Assembly (NCBI RefSeq): GCF_900088825.1 | Contig: NZ_LT592171.1 | Span: 1,476,109 to 1,540,108 of the forward strand | DNA from: Thiomonas delicata | GTDB lineage: Bacteria > Pseudomonadota > Gammaproteobacteria > Burkholderiales > Burkholderiaceae_C | Reading direction: 5' to 3' | DNA length: 64,000 bases | Shown: piece after piece, positions 8,820-18,400 of the stretch | How positions within the stretch are numbered: the first letter of the stretch is position 1 | Layout: each line of letters starts with the position of its first letter | Made by a program: the position numbers and the translations under genes | The notes under the pieces: model-generated | What the model was told of the DNA's origin: nothing | Seen by the model: the letters and a program-made list of their open reading frames with translations, nothing else | Database searches by the model: none

Positions 8820-9245
8820 GTTCTCGTTGTGCAGGCTGTAATGCAGCTGGCGGATGACGGTCAGGCGGTTCTCGGCGTACCAGGTCGAGAGGTGAGGGTT
8901 TTTCTGGTGGGCGGGGCGGAACTGGCAAAGGATGAACTTGGCGTTGCGGTCTTTGAAGCCGTGGCGTAGCAGGTGCAACGTGCCGTGTTTGTCGAGCTGT
9001 TCGGCCACGCGCTTGACGAAGACGGCCTCGGACTTGCCGTTGTGCCAGGCGCAGAACTTGGTCCACTCCTGGGGTTGGGTCTCCTGCACGAAGGCCAGCA
9101 GGTCGTCTGGGAACAGGGCGAGTTCGCGGCTGTAGGCGGTGGCGTTCTGCAGGTGCGTACGCACAGTCCAGCCGTGGGTGGCCAGGTGGTCGCAGAGCTC
9201 GTTCTCAAAGATGCGCTCGGTGTGGACGTTGGAAAGTTTGGGCAT
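8820..9245 (-). pseudogene. hsdR: type I restriction endonuclease subunit HsdR, 5' part
   Basis: These 142 codons begin MPKLSNVHTERIFENELCDHL and hold the start of the type I R-subunit nuclease domain (HLATHGW, then SWYAENRL-like sequence before the cut). The frame stops at the IS. It lies downstream of the AlbA_2 gene with a 59-nt gap and was the last gene of the hsd operon. The piece alone has no nuclease or motor residues, so restriction should be lost unless the IS is excised precisely. Confidence 0.92.
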
Positions 9246-9304
9246 GTCGGATTTGTTCTTGTTGATGTCGGTCCACTCATGGAGACGCTGTGCTTATGCG
9301 TCGG

Positions 9305-10372
9305 TCACCAGGCCAGGGGGATGCAGGGGCTTTGCGGAACGCCGAAATTAAACAGGGGAATCTCGGCTCCTGCCCCTCGAAATGCGTCTGCTGAAAAGCA
9401 GCTCTGAAGGTATCGCCATTGCTGCTGAGTCGTGTAGCGAAAACGCATCTCAGGCGGAAACGAAATGCTGGTGCCGGCCTGGGACATAGCTGAAAGTCCG
9501 TTTGTCTCCCAGGCGATGTCGATGCTCTCTATTGCGCCCAAAACCTCCAACTTTTCAGAGGAGCCTTTTTCCAGGTCGTCGACAACGTACAGCCCTACAG
9601 AGACAGGTCCAAGAGCCTGAATCAACGCCCCATAGATTTCCTCGTCTGTAACCCCTCCCCGGGCACGCGTAAAGGTAAGGTCTTTCACCAGCTGATGTCG
9701 TTTGGTTTCCTTGTCAACGCTGTAACTGAACTCTTGGGCGCCCTGAAGGCGCTTCAACATGTCACGCGTGTGCGTAGAAACGCCTTCGCTTTTGAACTCA
9801 AAACTCACGGTGAGTGCTGTTACATTGGCACGGATTACTTCCTGGTCCGAAGGAACTTGTACGCCCTTGGTATTTCGCCCATAGGGCCAACCTTCAAGCT
9901 CTCCCCGTCCAGTTTGCTTGCGGACGTAGCAGCGCTCGGCTGGGCTCTCGCGAAATCCAAAGACGACGTAGTAGCCCCCGTCTGCTGCCGAAAAGATGTG
10001 CTCGTAGCAGCACGCGGATGTCTCGACAGGCCTCAACTGACTGAGGCTGGAGCCAACGATTAGCTTTCTGGCCTCAACAATCCTCGACTTCAGCAATTCC
10101 AGCGCACGATGGCCAGAGCCAGCTGCCGCCTCCTTAGCAAGAATCGGCGTAAGGCGTCGAGAAGTGCCGTCTGCCACGCCAAAAATCAGCACTCCGGCCC
10201 CGTGATTCAAGAACGAGCAGAAATCCTTGGCGAACTCTTGTTTGGACGCTTCGTCACACAGCCCCTCGTTAAATGCTTGCTTGTACTCAACCAAGCTACT
10301 TTCTTCAGCAGCGTCGATAAAGGCGCGAAGCTCATCCTCGGTTACAGGGGCCGCGAGACCTGCTGAGGCCAT
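9305..10372 (-). CDS. AlbA_2 (Schlafen-type) domain protein within the hsd operon
   Basis: Residues about 10-160 match the AlbA_2 putative DNA/RNA-binding domain: ESSLVEYKQAF, FAKDFCSFLNHGAGVLIFGV, and later GYYVVFGFRESPAERCY with YGRNTKGVQ. The remaining half of this 355-residue protein is unassigned. The ATG at 10372 shares a base with the hsdS stop (TGATG), so translation is coupled. AlbA_2/Schlafen proteins are often found near type I R-M systems and other defence genes, but their role there is not settled. Here it sits between hsdS and hsdR, so a protective or regulating role is likely but inferred. Confidence 0.75.
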   Translation of the reverse strand: MASAGLAAPVTEDELRAFIDAAEESSLVEYKQAFNEGLCDEASKQEFAKDFCSFLNHGAGVLIFGVADGTSRRLTPILAKEAAAGSGHRALELLKSRIVEARKLIVGSSLSQLRPVETSACCYEHIFSAADGGYYVVFGFRESPAERCYVRKQTGRGELEGWPYGRNTKGVQVPSDQEVIRANVTALTVSFEFKSEGVSTHTRDMLKRLQGAQEFSYSVDKETKRHQLVKDLTFTRARGGVTDEEIYGALIQALGPVSVGLYVVDDLEKGSSEKLEVLGAIESIDIAWETNGLSAMSQAGTSISFPPEMRFRYTTQQQWRYLQSCFSADAFRGAGAEIPLFNFGVPQSPCIPLAW

Positions 10373-11700
10373 CACGCCGCCTCCAACTGTCGAGCCTGGA
10401 AGTCATCGATGTTCAGCTGACCGGTGACGGCTGCTGAAATCAACGAGGAGCGGTATTCGCGAAGGCGGCCGATGTGCGCGGTCAAGTGCGCCTCAAGAGC
10501 AGCTAGGTTCAGTTTCACACGCCTCAACTCATCTATTAGTTTGGGTTGTATCTCGTTAGGTGGAACTGCAAGCCATAGCTCTTTCAAGCTTCCCGAACCA
10601 ATATTTTTCGCCAGCCCATCGGCACCGCTCACGTATTGACGCACCTGCTGGCGAAGGGCATCCGTGTTGCACATCCAAGCCAAGAGCTCGGGTGATAAGG
10701 GCGGATTTTCTGCAAATTGCAGCCGGAAATTCTTGTCACTCAACATCAATCGTGAGCGCGTCCCATACACGTAGGCGAAGGAGCCCACTAGGTCCGCTGA
10801 GCCGCTCGCGCGCGACACCAGCACATCTCCCACATGCACCTCGAGACCTGGTATTGGCTCAAGCTCTGCGGGGAGTGCTTTGTTTTCTGTGTCTCGGTAA
10901 GTCCCTCCATTGGACGCCCCCGCCTTTAGAACCCCCCATTCGCCTTCTTCTGCTACACGTGATTCGCATTCCGGGCTCCAGCCCTGCTCAACGCCGGCAA
11001 CCAGGTGCTTAAGGCGAGCAAGGCGCCAACCCTTCGGAAGCGCCTGAATCCAGACATTCGTTGTTGGCTCGGATGCACCGGAGCCACCGAAACAAATATG
11101 GGTTAACTCAGCTTCCCTCCACTCTTCGAGTGTCGTGATAAGCCTCTCCTTTTCTGCAAGCAAAGCATCAATCCGCGCCGTCTTCTCGTCGAGGAAGTCG
11201 GCGATGCGGGTTTGGTCTTCATGCGCGGGGAGCCACGCAAGCTCATTCAAGTAGCTTTCGGAATCCAAGTTCTGGATGCCCGAGGTCTGTTTGATATGGG
11301 GAATATTTCGTTTTTCCGAGTACATGGCCCGAAACACGTATGCAACGTATCGGCTGTCGCACCAGCTCACTACGGGCAAGCGGGCAATGAAGTTCGAACA
11401 TACGGCGGCACGTGCATCATCGAACAAAACAACATTACCAACTGGCTGTTGCTCACCACCGCCTGATTTTTCAATGAGAAGGTCTCCGCGTCGCAATACG
11501 CGGCGGTTCCTTGCGCTCTCGGGAATGGCGCGAACAGTCGGACTGTCCCCAAGTATTACGCTGGCTTTCTCCCGGTCGAAGTCCGCTACGCGAACAACAA
11601 CAAGGTCATCGACTCCGTTCGATTCGTCCCCCCATACGCCGTTGAAACAGCCTTCCACCGCGTACTTGAGGCGACGAGTGCAAGAGGGGACTGCACTCAC
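10372..11700 (-). CDS. hsdS: type I restriction-modification specificity subunit HsdS
   Basis: This 442-residue protein has two target-recognition domains, each ending in a conserved helical spacer: one around DEKTARIDALLAEKERLITTLEEWREAELTH (about 168-198) and one near the C terminus (HIGRLREYRSSLISAAVTGQ). It sets the DNA sequence recognised by the methylase and nuclease. Its ATG overlaps the end of hsdM by 4 nt. The frame is complete, but both partner subunits are damaged in this genome. The recognition sequence cannot be predicted from sequence alone. Confidence 0.93.
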   Translation of the reverse strand: MSAVPSCTRRLKYAVEGCFNGVWGDESNGVDDLVVVRVADFDREKASVILGDSPTVRAIPESARNRRVLRRGDLLIEKSGGGEQQPVGNVVLFDDARAAVCSNFIARLPVVSWCDSRYVAYVFRAMYSEKRNIPHIKQTSGIQNLDSESYLNELAWLPAHEDQTRIADFLDEKTARIDALLAEKERLITTLEEWREAELTHICFGGSGASEPTTNVWIQALPKGWRLARLKHLVAGVEQGWSPECESRVAEEGEWGVLKAGASNGGTYRDTENKALPAELEPIPGLEVHVGDVLVSRASGSADLVGSFAYVYGTRSRLMLSDKNFRLQFAENPPLSPELLAWMCNTDALRQQVRQYVSGADGLAKNIGSGSLKELWLAVPPNEIQPKLIDELRRVKLNLAALEAHLTAHIGRLREYRSSLISAAVTGQLNIDDFQARQLEAA

Positions 11701-13181
11701 GCCACCACCCCCTTCATCAACTCCAGGAACCTTGCCTCCATCGCCCGAATTTCCTCGGCAATGACCTCGGGCTTGCGCGGCGGCTTGTAGACATAGAAGT
11801 AGCGGTTGAAGTTGATTTCATAGCCCACCTTGCCGACCTGGCCGTCCTTCTCGTCCTTGATGTCCTCGTTGACATAGGCGTCCGGCACATGCGGCAGCAC
11901 CTCGCGCGCCATGTAGGCGGCGATGTCTTCACCCAAGGGGATGCTCTCGGTGTCGCGCAGGTCCGGGTCGTAGGGCTTCTGCCCCTTCTTGAACTTGACC
12001 TTCACCTCCTTGCCCGGCTGGGGCGGGCGGTCCACCGTCACCTTGCGGTAGCCGAAGAAGGTGGTGGGGAAGATTTTGGAGACGACCCGCGGGGGCTCGT
12101 CCTCGGTCTTGGCCTGGCCGTTTCCGGTTCCATTGCCCTTGACCTGTTCCTTGTACTCCAGCCCGAAGGTGGCGCCATCGAGGTTGCCGGCATAGGTCTC
12201 GACGATTTCGACAATCTGCTCCTCGGTCAGGTACACGCGCTTGTTGCCCAAACTCTTCTTCATCTTGGCGTACATGCGCGTGGCGTCGATAAGCTGCACC
12301 TTGCCCTTGCGGTCGCCTTGCTTGTGGTTGTCCAGAATCCAGATGTAGGTGGCGATGCCGGTGTTGTAGAACAGGTCGTTGGGCAGCGCGATGATGGCGT
12401 CCAGGAGGTCGTTCTCCAGAATCCAGCGACGGATTTCGGATTCGCCGGAGCCGGCATCCCCGGTGAAGAGCGGCGAGCCGTTGAGCACGATGCCGATGCG
12501 TCCCCCGCCTTTGGCCGCAGGGCGCATCTTGGCGATGAGGTGCATCAGGAACAGCAGGGAGCCGTCCGACACGCGCGGCAGGCCCGGGCCGAAGCGCCCG
12601 GCATAGCCCCGGCGCTCGTGCTCGACCTTGACCACGTCCTGCACCTTCTTCCAGTCCACACCGAACGGCGGATTGGCGGCGCCGTAGTCGAAGGTCTCGC
12701 CGATGAAGCCATCGGCCGAGAGGGTGTTGCCGCGTTTGATGTTCTTCGGGTCCTGGCCTTTGATGAGCATGTCGGCCTTGCAGATGGCATAGGACTCGTC
12801 GTTGAGCTCCTGGCCATAGAGGCGGATGACGGCCGAGGGGTTGATGCTCTTGGCCACCGCTTCGCCAACCGAGAGGATGCCCCCGGTGCCGGCTGTCGGG
12901 TCGTAGAGGGAACGGATGACGCCAGGTTTGGCCAGCGCCTCATCGTCCTTGGCGAACAGGCAGTGCACGATGAGCGAAATGACCTCGCGTGGGGTGAAGT
13001 GTTCCCCGGCGGTTTCGTTGGAAGCCTCAGCGAACTTGCGGATGAGCTCTTCGAACACCAGGCCCATGGTCTCGTTGGGCACCGTATCCGGATGCAAATC
13101 GATGCCGGCGAACTTTTGCACGACCTGGAACAGCAGGTTCTTGTCGTCGAGTTCGCCAAGAATCCACGATGCAAGACTCAT
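11697..13181 (-). pseudogene. hsdM: type I N6-adenine methylase HsdM, N-terminal part missing
   Basis: The methylase core is present: AGEHFTPREV at about 58-67, the SAM motif DPTAGTGG at 94-101 and the catalytic NPPF at 170-173. HsdM proteins of this class have some 150-200 residues before the EELIRKF...HFTPREV block, including the HsdM_N helical domain. Here only about 40 precede it. Homology seems to stop at about 13169, exactly where an oppositely oriented dehydrogenase gene begins, and the two start codons overlap by 13 nt. This looks like a deletion or recombination joint, so the protein is probably inactive. Confidence 0.75.
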
Positions 13182-14062
13182 CGGTCACTTTCATCGGTCT
13201 GGGCGCCATGGGGGAACCCATGGCCTCGAGCGTGCTGCGCAGCGGCGTCGCGCTGACCGTCTACAACCGTTCCCGTGAGCGCGCCGCGCCGCTAGCTACC
13301 GCAGGTGCCAAGGTCGCCGACTCGGTCGCCGCGGCGGTGACTCCGGGCGGCGTGGTCATCACCATGCTGGCCAACGACGCTGCACTGCTGGACGTCACCC
13401 TTGGCGACTCGGGTGTTGCCGACCGGCTGGGCGCTGGGGGTTTGCACATCTCCATGAGCACCGTCTCGCCGGAAACGTCCCGCCACCTGGCTGCCGAGCA
13501 TGCCAAGCGCGGCAGCCTGTGGCTCAGCGCACCTGTCTTCGGCCGCCCAGAAGCGGCCGCGGCGCAGAAGCTGTGGATTTGTCAGTCCGGCGCGGCCGAG
13601 GCCAAGACGCGCGCCAAGCCGCTGCTCGAGACCATGGGTCAGGCCATTCACGACTTTGGTGAGGAGCCGGGTGCTGCCAATGTCGTGAAGCTGTCGGGCA
13701 ATTTTCTGATTCTGTCCGCCGTGGAGGCGATGGCCGAGGCCCTCACCTTGGCCGAGAAGAGCGGAATCGACCGGCAGGCCCTGGCCGGTTTCCTGGGACA
13801 GACGATATTCAACTGCCCCATCTATCAGAACTACGGACGCATCCTGGCAGCCCAGACTTACGCGCCGGCGGGGTTCAAGCTGGAGCTGGGCATGAAAGAC
13901 GTGCGCCTGGTCCGCGATGTGGCCGAGAGCGCCACGGTGCCGATGCCCTTGGCCGACTTGCTCCATGCCCGCCTGCTGACCAGTCTTGCCAAGGGACGCG
14001 GGCAACTCGACTGGACAGCCATCGAGATGGTCAGCGCTGAAGACGCGGGCAAACGTGCCTGA
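13169..14062 (+). CDS. NAD(P)-dependent oxidoreductase, 3-hydroxyisobutyrate dehydrogenase family
   Basis: This 297-residue protein has the N-terminal Rossmann motif FIGLGAMGEPMA, the substrate-pocket stretch APVFGRPEAA and the catalytic-lysine region NVVKLSGNFL. The length is normal for the beta-hydroxyacid dehydrogenase family (3-hydroxyisobutyrate, tartronate semialdehyde or glyoxylate reduction); the substrate cannot be chosen. The start has no ribosome site or promoter in front, because the sequence turns into the truncated hsdM gene. The gene body is intact but probably lost its own upstream region. Confidence 0.85.
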   Translation: MQDSSVTFIGLGAMGEPMASSVLRSGVALTVYNRSRERAAPLATAGAKVADSVAAAVTPGGVVITMLANDAALLDVTLGDSGVADRLGAGGLHISMSTVSPETSRHLAAEHAKRGSLWLSAPVFGRPEAAAAQKLWICQSGAAEAKTRAKPLLETMGQAIHDFGEEPGAANVVKLSGNFLILSAVEAMAEALTLAEKSGIDRQALAGFLGQTIFNCPIYQNYGRILAAQTYAPAGFKLELGMKDVRLVRDVAESATVPMPLADLLHARLLTSLAKGRGQLDWTAIEMVSAEDAGKRA

Positions 14063-14188
14063 GGGACGATGCGGTGGCGCGGATAGGCACAACGAGGATG
14101 CAATTGGCCCTTTGAGGCCACCCAGTCCACCTGCGCTGGCTGGCCACAGACTCACTTGGCCCGGTCGACAGTGGTGGGCGGACTGCTG

Positions 14189-14259
14189 GTAACCGCGTAA
14201 CGGTGTAACCGCCGGCCTGGGTGTTCGTGACGCCGTTACACGGTTACGGGCGAACACCC
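14189..14259. repeat. GTAAC/GTTAC repeat cluster with a 9-bp hairpin
   Basis: Within about 60 bp the pentamer GTAAC occurs three times (starting 14189, 14197, 14205) and its complement GTTAC twice (14235-14246). A 9-bp inverted repeat, GGGTGTTCG at 14219-14227 and CGAACACCC at 14251-14259, encloses the GTTAC copies. A similar cluster lies near 25374-25453. The wider gap 14063-14418 has no convincing gene. The repeats look like binding sites, perhaps iterons of the replication module. Confidence 0.5.
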
Positions 14260-14418
14260 CCATGCCCCCGTCAAGTCCCTGCGCCAAGCGCAGTTCACGC
14301 CCGCCCGTGCGCTGCAAAGGCCCAACTGCGCGTAACAAGAAAAACCGAGGCCGCCGTCAAAGCCCGCGAATAAATCGATTCGCTTCACTCGTCACCACCA
14401 ACTTTTGGAGATGATGAG

Positions 14419-14892
14419 ATGGAAGCCGTTCTGAGCCTCAATACCGAACAAAACGCCCGCGCCCGCCTGCATGGAACCGGTCACAACGTCCAGCCGACCA
14501 CTCACCCAGGACCCGTCGATACCGAACTCGTGCTGATTCGGGGCCTCCCCGGCAGCGGCAAGTCGACCATGGCCAGGGTGCTCGCCTTGGTTGGCTACCA
14601 GCACTTCGAGGCTGACCAGTTCTTCATGCAGGACGGCGTCTACCGCTTTGACGGTTCACGAATCCGGGAGGCCCATGCGTGGTGCCAGGACATGACCCGC
14701 AAGGCCCTGCTGCAAGGTCACCGGACCGTCGTCAGCAACACGTTCACCCAGCTGCGGGAAATGGCGCCGTACCAGGCCATGAGTCGCCGGGTCCGTGTCA
14801 TCGAAGCCCAGGGGCACTGGGGAAATGTGCACGGCGTTCCCGAGGAAACGCTGCAGCGGATGGCCGGGCGGTGGGAACCCCTCTTGCTCTGA
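14419..14892 (+). CDS. P-loop kinase-like protein (N4BP2/AAA_33 type)
   Basis: This 157-residue protein has Walker A GLPGSGKST at about 42-50, then HFEADQFFM, AHAWCQDM and VVSNTFTQLREMAPY. This order (P-loop, E-x-D, H-x-W-C, N-T-F) is that of the N4BP2-like kinase family, related to polynucleotide kinases. GGAG stands 8 nt before the ATG. A weaker variant of the island promoter motif (TCGCTTCACTCG) ends about 28 nt upstream. The substrate is unknown; RNA or DNA 5' ends and zeta-toxin-like roles are possible. Confidence 0.7.
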   Translation: MEAVLSLNTEQNARARLHGTGHNVQPTTHPGPVDTELVLIRGLPGSGKSTMARVLALVGYQHFEADQFFMQDGVYRFDGSRIREAHAWCQDMTRKALLQGHRTVVSNTFTQLREMAPYQAMSRRVRVIEAQGHWGNVHGVPEETLQRMAGRWEPLLL

Positions 14893-15034
14893 TTCGGCCG
14901 GCACACCAGCGCTATAGCCCTTTTCGGATTCCGGCGCTCGGCTAGAACCCGAGGCAACCAGTGGCCTAGCCTTTCTTGAGCTGCCCGGACAGGTGGTCGA
15001 ACGACGCTAGGTTCATGGCGGCTTCCCCACCTCT

Positions 15035-15388
15035 TTACAACCAATCCTCCGCTTCTTGTTCTGAGATTTCAGGAACATTGCCTCCAAACTCGCCAGATTG
15101 ACTCACGAGAGCGCGGCCGTAAACCGACAGTTGATAGCAGCCCTCAAAAAGCCCCCCTAGCCATCCATCAGATATCGGGTCTTTCCTGGTCTCAAGAACA
15201 TTTTTTGCGTACTCAACACTCTTTCCCAATGCCTTAGCGAGGTCAGCGGCGGTAAAGGCGTTCGGAAAACTTTTGGCCGCGACACTAAGCGCCACCTCCG
15301 TTTCAGCAAGTTCTGTTGCGTCGGCTGATTCGGCGTATTCTTGCCATGCCTGAAGGCATTGTTCATTGAGCTGTTCAGTTGCAGACAT
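15035..15388 (-). CDS. hypothetical protein downstream of yhaN-like gene
   Basis: This 117-residue acidic protein contains AFTAADLAKALGKSVEYAKNVLE, which could be a winged-helix-like region, and ends EISEQEAEDWL. I do not recognise the family. It begins 78 nt after the end of the YhaN-like gene in the same direction. The gap contains a small inverted repeat (CCTAG...CTAGG near 15428-15447) that may separate the two messages. Confidence 0.55.
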   Translation of the reverse strand: MSATEQLNEQCLQAWQEYAESADATELAETEVALSVAAKSFPNAFTAADLAKALGKSVEYAKNVLETRKDPISDGWLGGLFEGCYQLSVYGRALVSQSGEFGGNVPEISEQEAEDWL

Positions 15389-15466
15389 TTTTACCTCGTA
15401 GTGATTGAAAGACTGTGGATAAAGTGCCTAGGTGAGTTTATCTAGGCTGCACTGTCCCCGAAAAAT

Positions 15467-18400
15467 TCAAAGCTCGACCACGTTCACGTCGAGTCCAAAG
15501 GCCTGACGAAACGCTGGCAGCAGATGGTCGTGGTGCGTCAGCACAATCACCTGCGTCTTCGTCGAGAGCTCGCCTAGTGCCTCAAGTCCCGCCTTGGACC
15601 GGGCATCGTCGTAATTGATGAACAGGTCATCGGCGATGAACGGCATCGCGTGCGATTGCGCGAGATGCATGTCCAGCGCCGCTAGGCGCAGGGCCAGATA
15701 GAGCTGGTCGCGCGTGCCGTCGCTCAGGCCATCGACGCCGACCGACTCGCCGCTCTGTCTGCGCCCCAGCAGCTTCGGCGGTTCGCTCTCAAAGTCGACA
15801 GACAGCCGCTCGAACGAGCCCAACGTCAGCTGCGCAAAGAGTCGGCTGGCTGTCGCGAGCATGGGGCCCTGTTTGAGTTCGCGGTATTGTTCGATGGCCC
15901 AGCGCAGCAGCCGGGTTGCCGTGTGCAGCCGCACATACTGCTCGACCGCCTCCACCATTCCGGCCAGCGCCTCCTGCCGCTGGGCCTCGGCCTTTGCGCC
16001 TCCAGCACTTCCCGCCATGGCTGACAGCCGCGTCCTGGCGTCCTGCCTGGCACCAGACAACTCGCGCTCTTGACTCAACAGCTCTTCCTCCTGGCGGTCC
16101 AGGTCATCCAACTCTGCCGAGGCCGCAGTCCCATCAATGGAGTCGGATTCGGCCCTGAGCGCCTCCAAGCGCATCCCCTCGCCAAGATTCCGTATGGATT
16201 CCTCCGCCGCGGCATACCGCATCGTGAGCTGCCTGCATTCGTCCGATGCGGCAATGACCGCGCGAAGCTCCTCGTGCGTCGCCACGCCGGCACGCTCGAA
16301 AATCGGCTGGATGGCAGCGTTCGCCTGCTCGACACGCGCCTGCGCGTCAGCTTTGCGGACCTTGGCATCCTCCAACGCGGCGTGCAGTCGGCGATGCTCC
16401 TTCTCGGCATCCTGGGCTCTGCGCAACCGGCGCTCAAGCTCCTGGGCAATCTCCTCAGGGGAGCGGTCGGCAAGGTCGGTGGCCATGCGCGCCGCAAGCG
16501 TCTTGGCTGCGCCCTCAAAGGCCGCGAGGTCGGCACGCATCGTCTCGATGCGCTCCACCCGGGTCTTGCGCATCAAGTCCAGGCCGTCGTCGATTTTCTG
16601 AAGAACTTCAAGCGCGCCCTCGACCGCGCCCGTCGTGTCCGATGGCGCAAATCCAGCCTGCGCCAAGGCCGCTGTCCATTGCGACGTCCACGCATCGAGA
16701 GCGACTTGGTCGCTGTCTTGTTCGAGGCGAAGCGACTCGAGGTCTCGGGTGGCATCGCCAATTTGCCGCATGACCGTTTGGCGCTGCCCTAGGGCTTGGG
16801 TGACGGCACGCAAATGGCTCTCGGACTGCACCATGAGGGCGTGGAGTGAGCCCTCTTGCGCCGCCATGCCCAGAGACTGCATGGCCTGGGACAACTCGGC
16901 TCTTGCATGCTCGATGGCCTGTTGCTGCGCCCCATGCGACTGCGTGGCCGCGGTCAGCGCGTCCATCGACTCCAAAGCTCGGCTTCGCGCATCCAGCCAA
17001 CTACCCATCGATTGAAAGGGCAGCGCCGGCAGCCCACAGCGCTGCGCCTGCACCCCCCATTGGGTTTGGCGCTCTTGAACGCCATCATGCAGCGCCTTCA
17101 AGGCCGACTGTGCGCTGCGCATGGCGAGCGCGGTTCGTTCCAGTTGAGCCTGTTTGGCTTGAAGGGTGCTCGCATCCTGAATCGTGTCATGCCGGCTATC
17201 GGCCAGCGCGTCGGCCTCGGCGATTTCGCGCTCGAACTGGGGTGCATCATCGACGAGACGCCCGGGCTGCAATTTCAGGCTGGCCCAGGTGCTGTCCCGG
17301 GTTTGGCGCGCATGCAAAACCTCGTCGCGCGTCACCGGATGGCGCGTGTCGCGAAGTTGCTTGATGTCGAGCTCGAGCGTGCCCGTCTCGGCTTCGAGCT
17401 CGGCGATGCGCTTGGCCGCGGCCCTGGCCTCGGCTTCATCCTGGTTTTGGGCCAGGACCAGGGCCTGGATGGTCTCCCTGGAGGGTGGCGCCATGGAACG
17501 CAAGGTCTCGGGCGGCCCTTGCCAGGGGTGGAGGGCGAGCTGGGCCGCCTCGGCTTCCGACTTGCGCTGCGCAACGAGCGCCTCCCTCTCCCGCAAGACG
17601 CCCTCGAAATCGCCAAGACTCTGGGCAGCGGTCAAGGCAGCAACCAGTCTGACGGGCGGCTGCCCTGCAGGCAGTCTGTCCAGTTCCGCCTGCGCCCTTT
17701 CGAGCTCCCCGGCCTTGGCCTTGCATGCTTTCTGCGAGGCCTGTCGCTTTTCATGGAGGACGGCGTGCCGTCCGATGAGGTGCGCCAGGCTCGAACGCGT
17801 CATGGCGGTGGGCACGCGTGCCCGAAGGGCTTGCTCATCCGTTTCCGCCCAGCCCATCTGCCGCGCCAGTGAGGCCACGACCTGCCACTGTGCATCCACC
17901 TCGGCTTGCCGCCGCGCAATATCGTTCGGATGGGCGCGGTACTGCAGGCGCTGGTTGTTCAGCTCCACGATTTCGGGGGCGTGTTCCAGAAGATTGCGTT
18001 CGACATGCAGCGCCCCAAGCGCCGTCTGGGCTGCCTCCTCCGCCTCGGCGTGGTGCTTGACTTCGCTTGCAGCAACGGCCGCCTTCTGTTCGGCATCCGC
18101 GAGGGTCGTCGCGCTGTTCTCGGGCAGGGACGGGGTTTGCGCGTGGGCATCGAGCCGCAGGCGCAGCTGGTCGAGCTCCAGTAAAAACGGCTTGACGGCG
18201 CGAACCCGATTCAACTGCCCGCGCCGTTGCTTGAGCGCGGCGTGTCGCTGCCTGCCATCCAGGAGCGCGCTGTCGAGCTCGGCAAGCTTGCTCTGGGCAT
18301 CGGACCAGTCCTTGGCGCGAACCGTGACGTCCTTGAGGGTCTTGGTGGCCGCCTCGAAGGCCTCGAGTGCCTGGTAATAGGCGCGGTCCGCCGACTTGCG

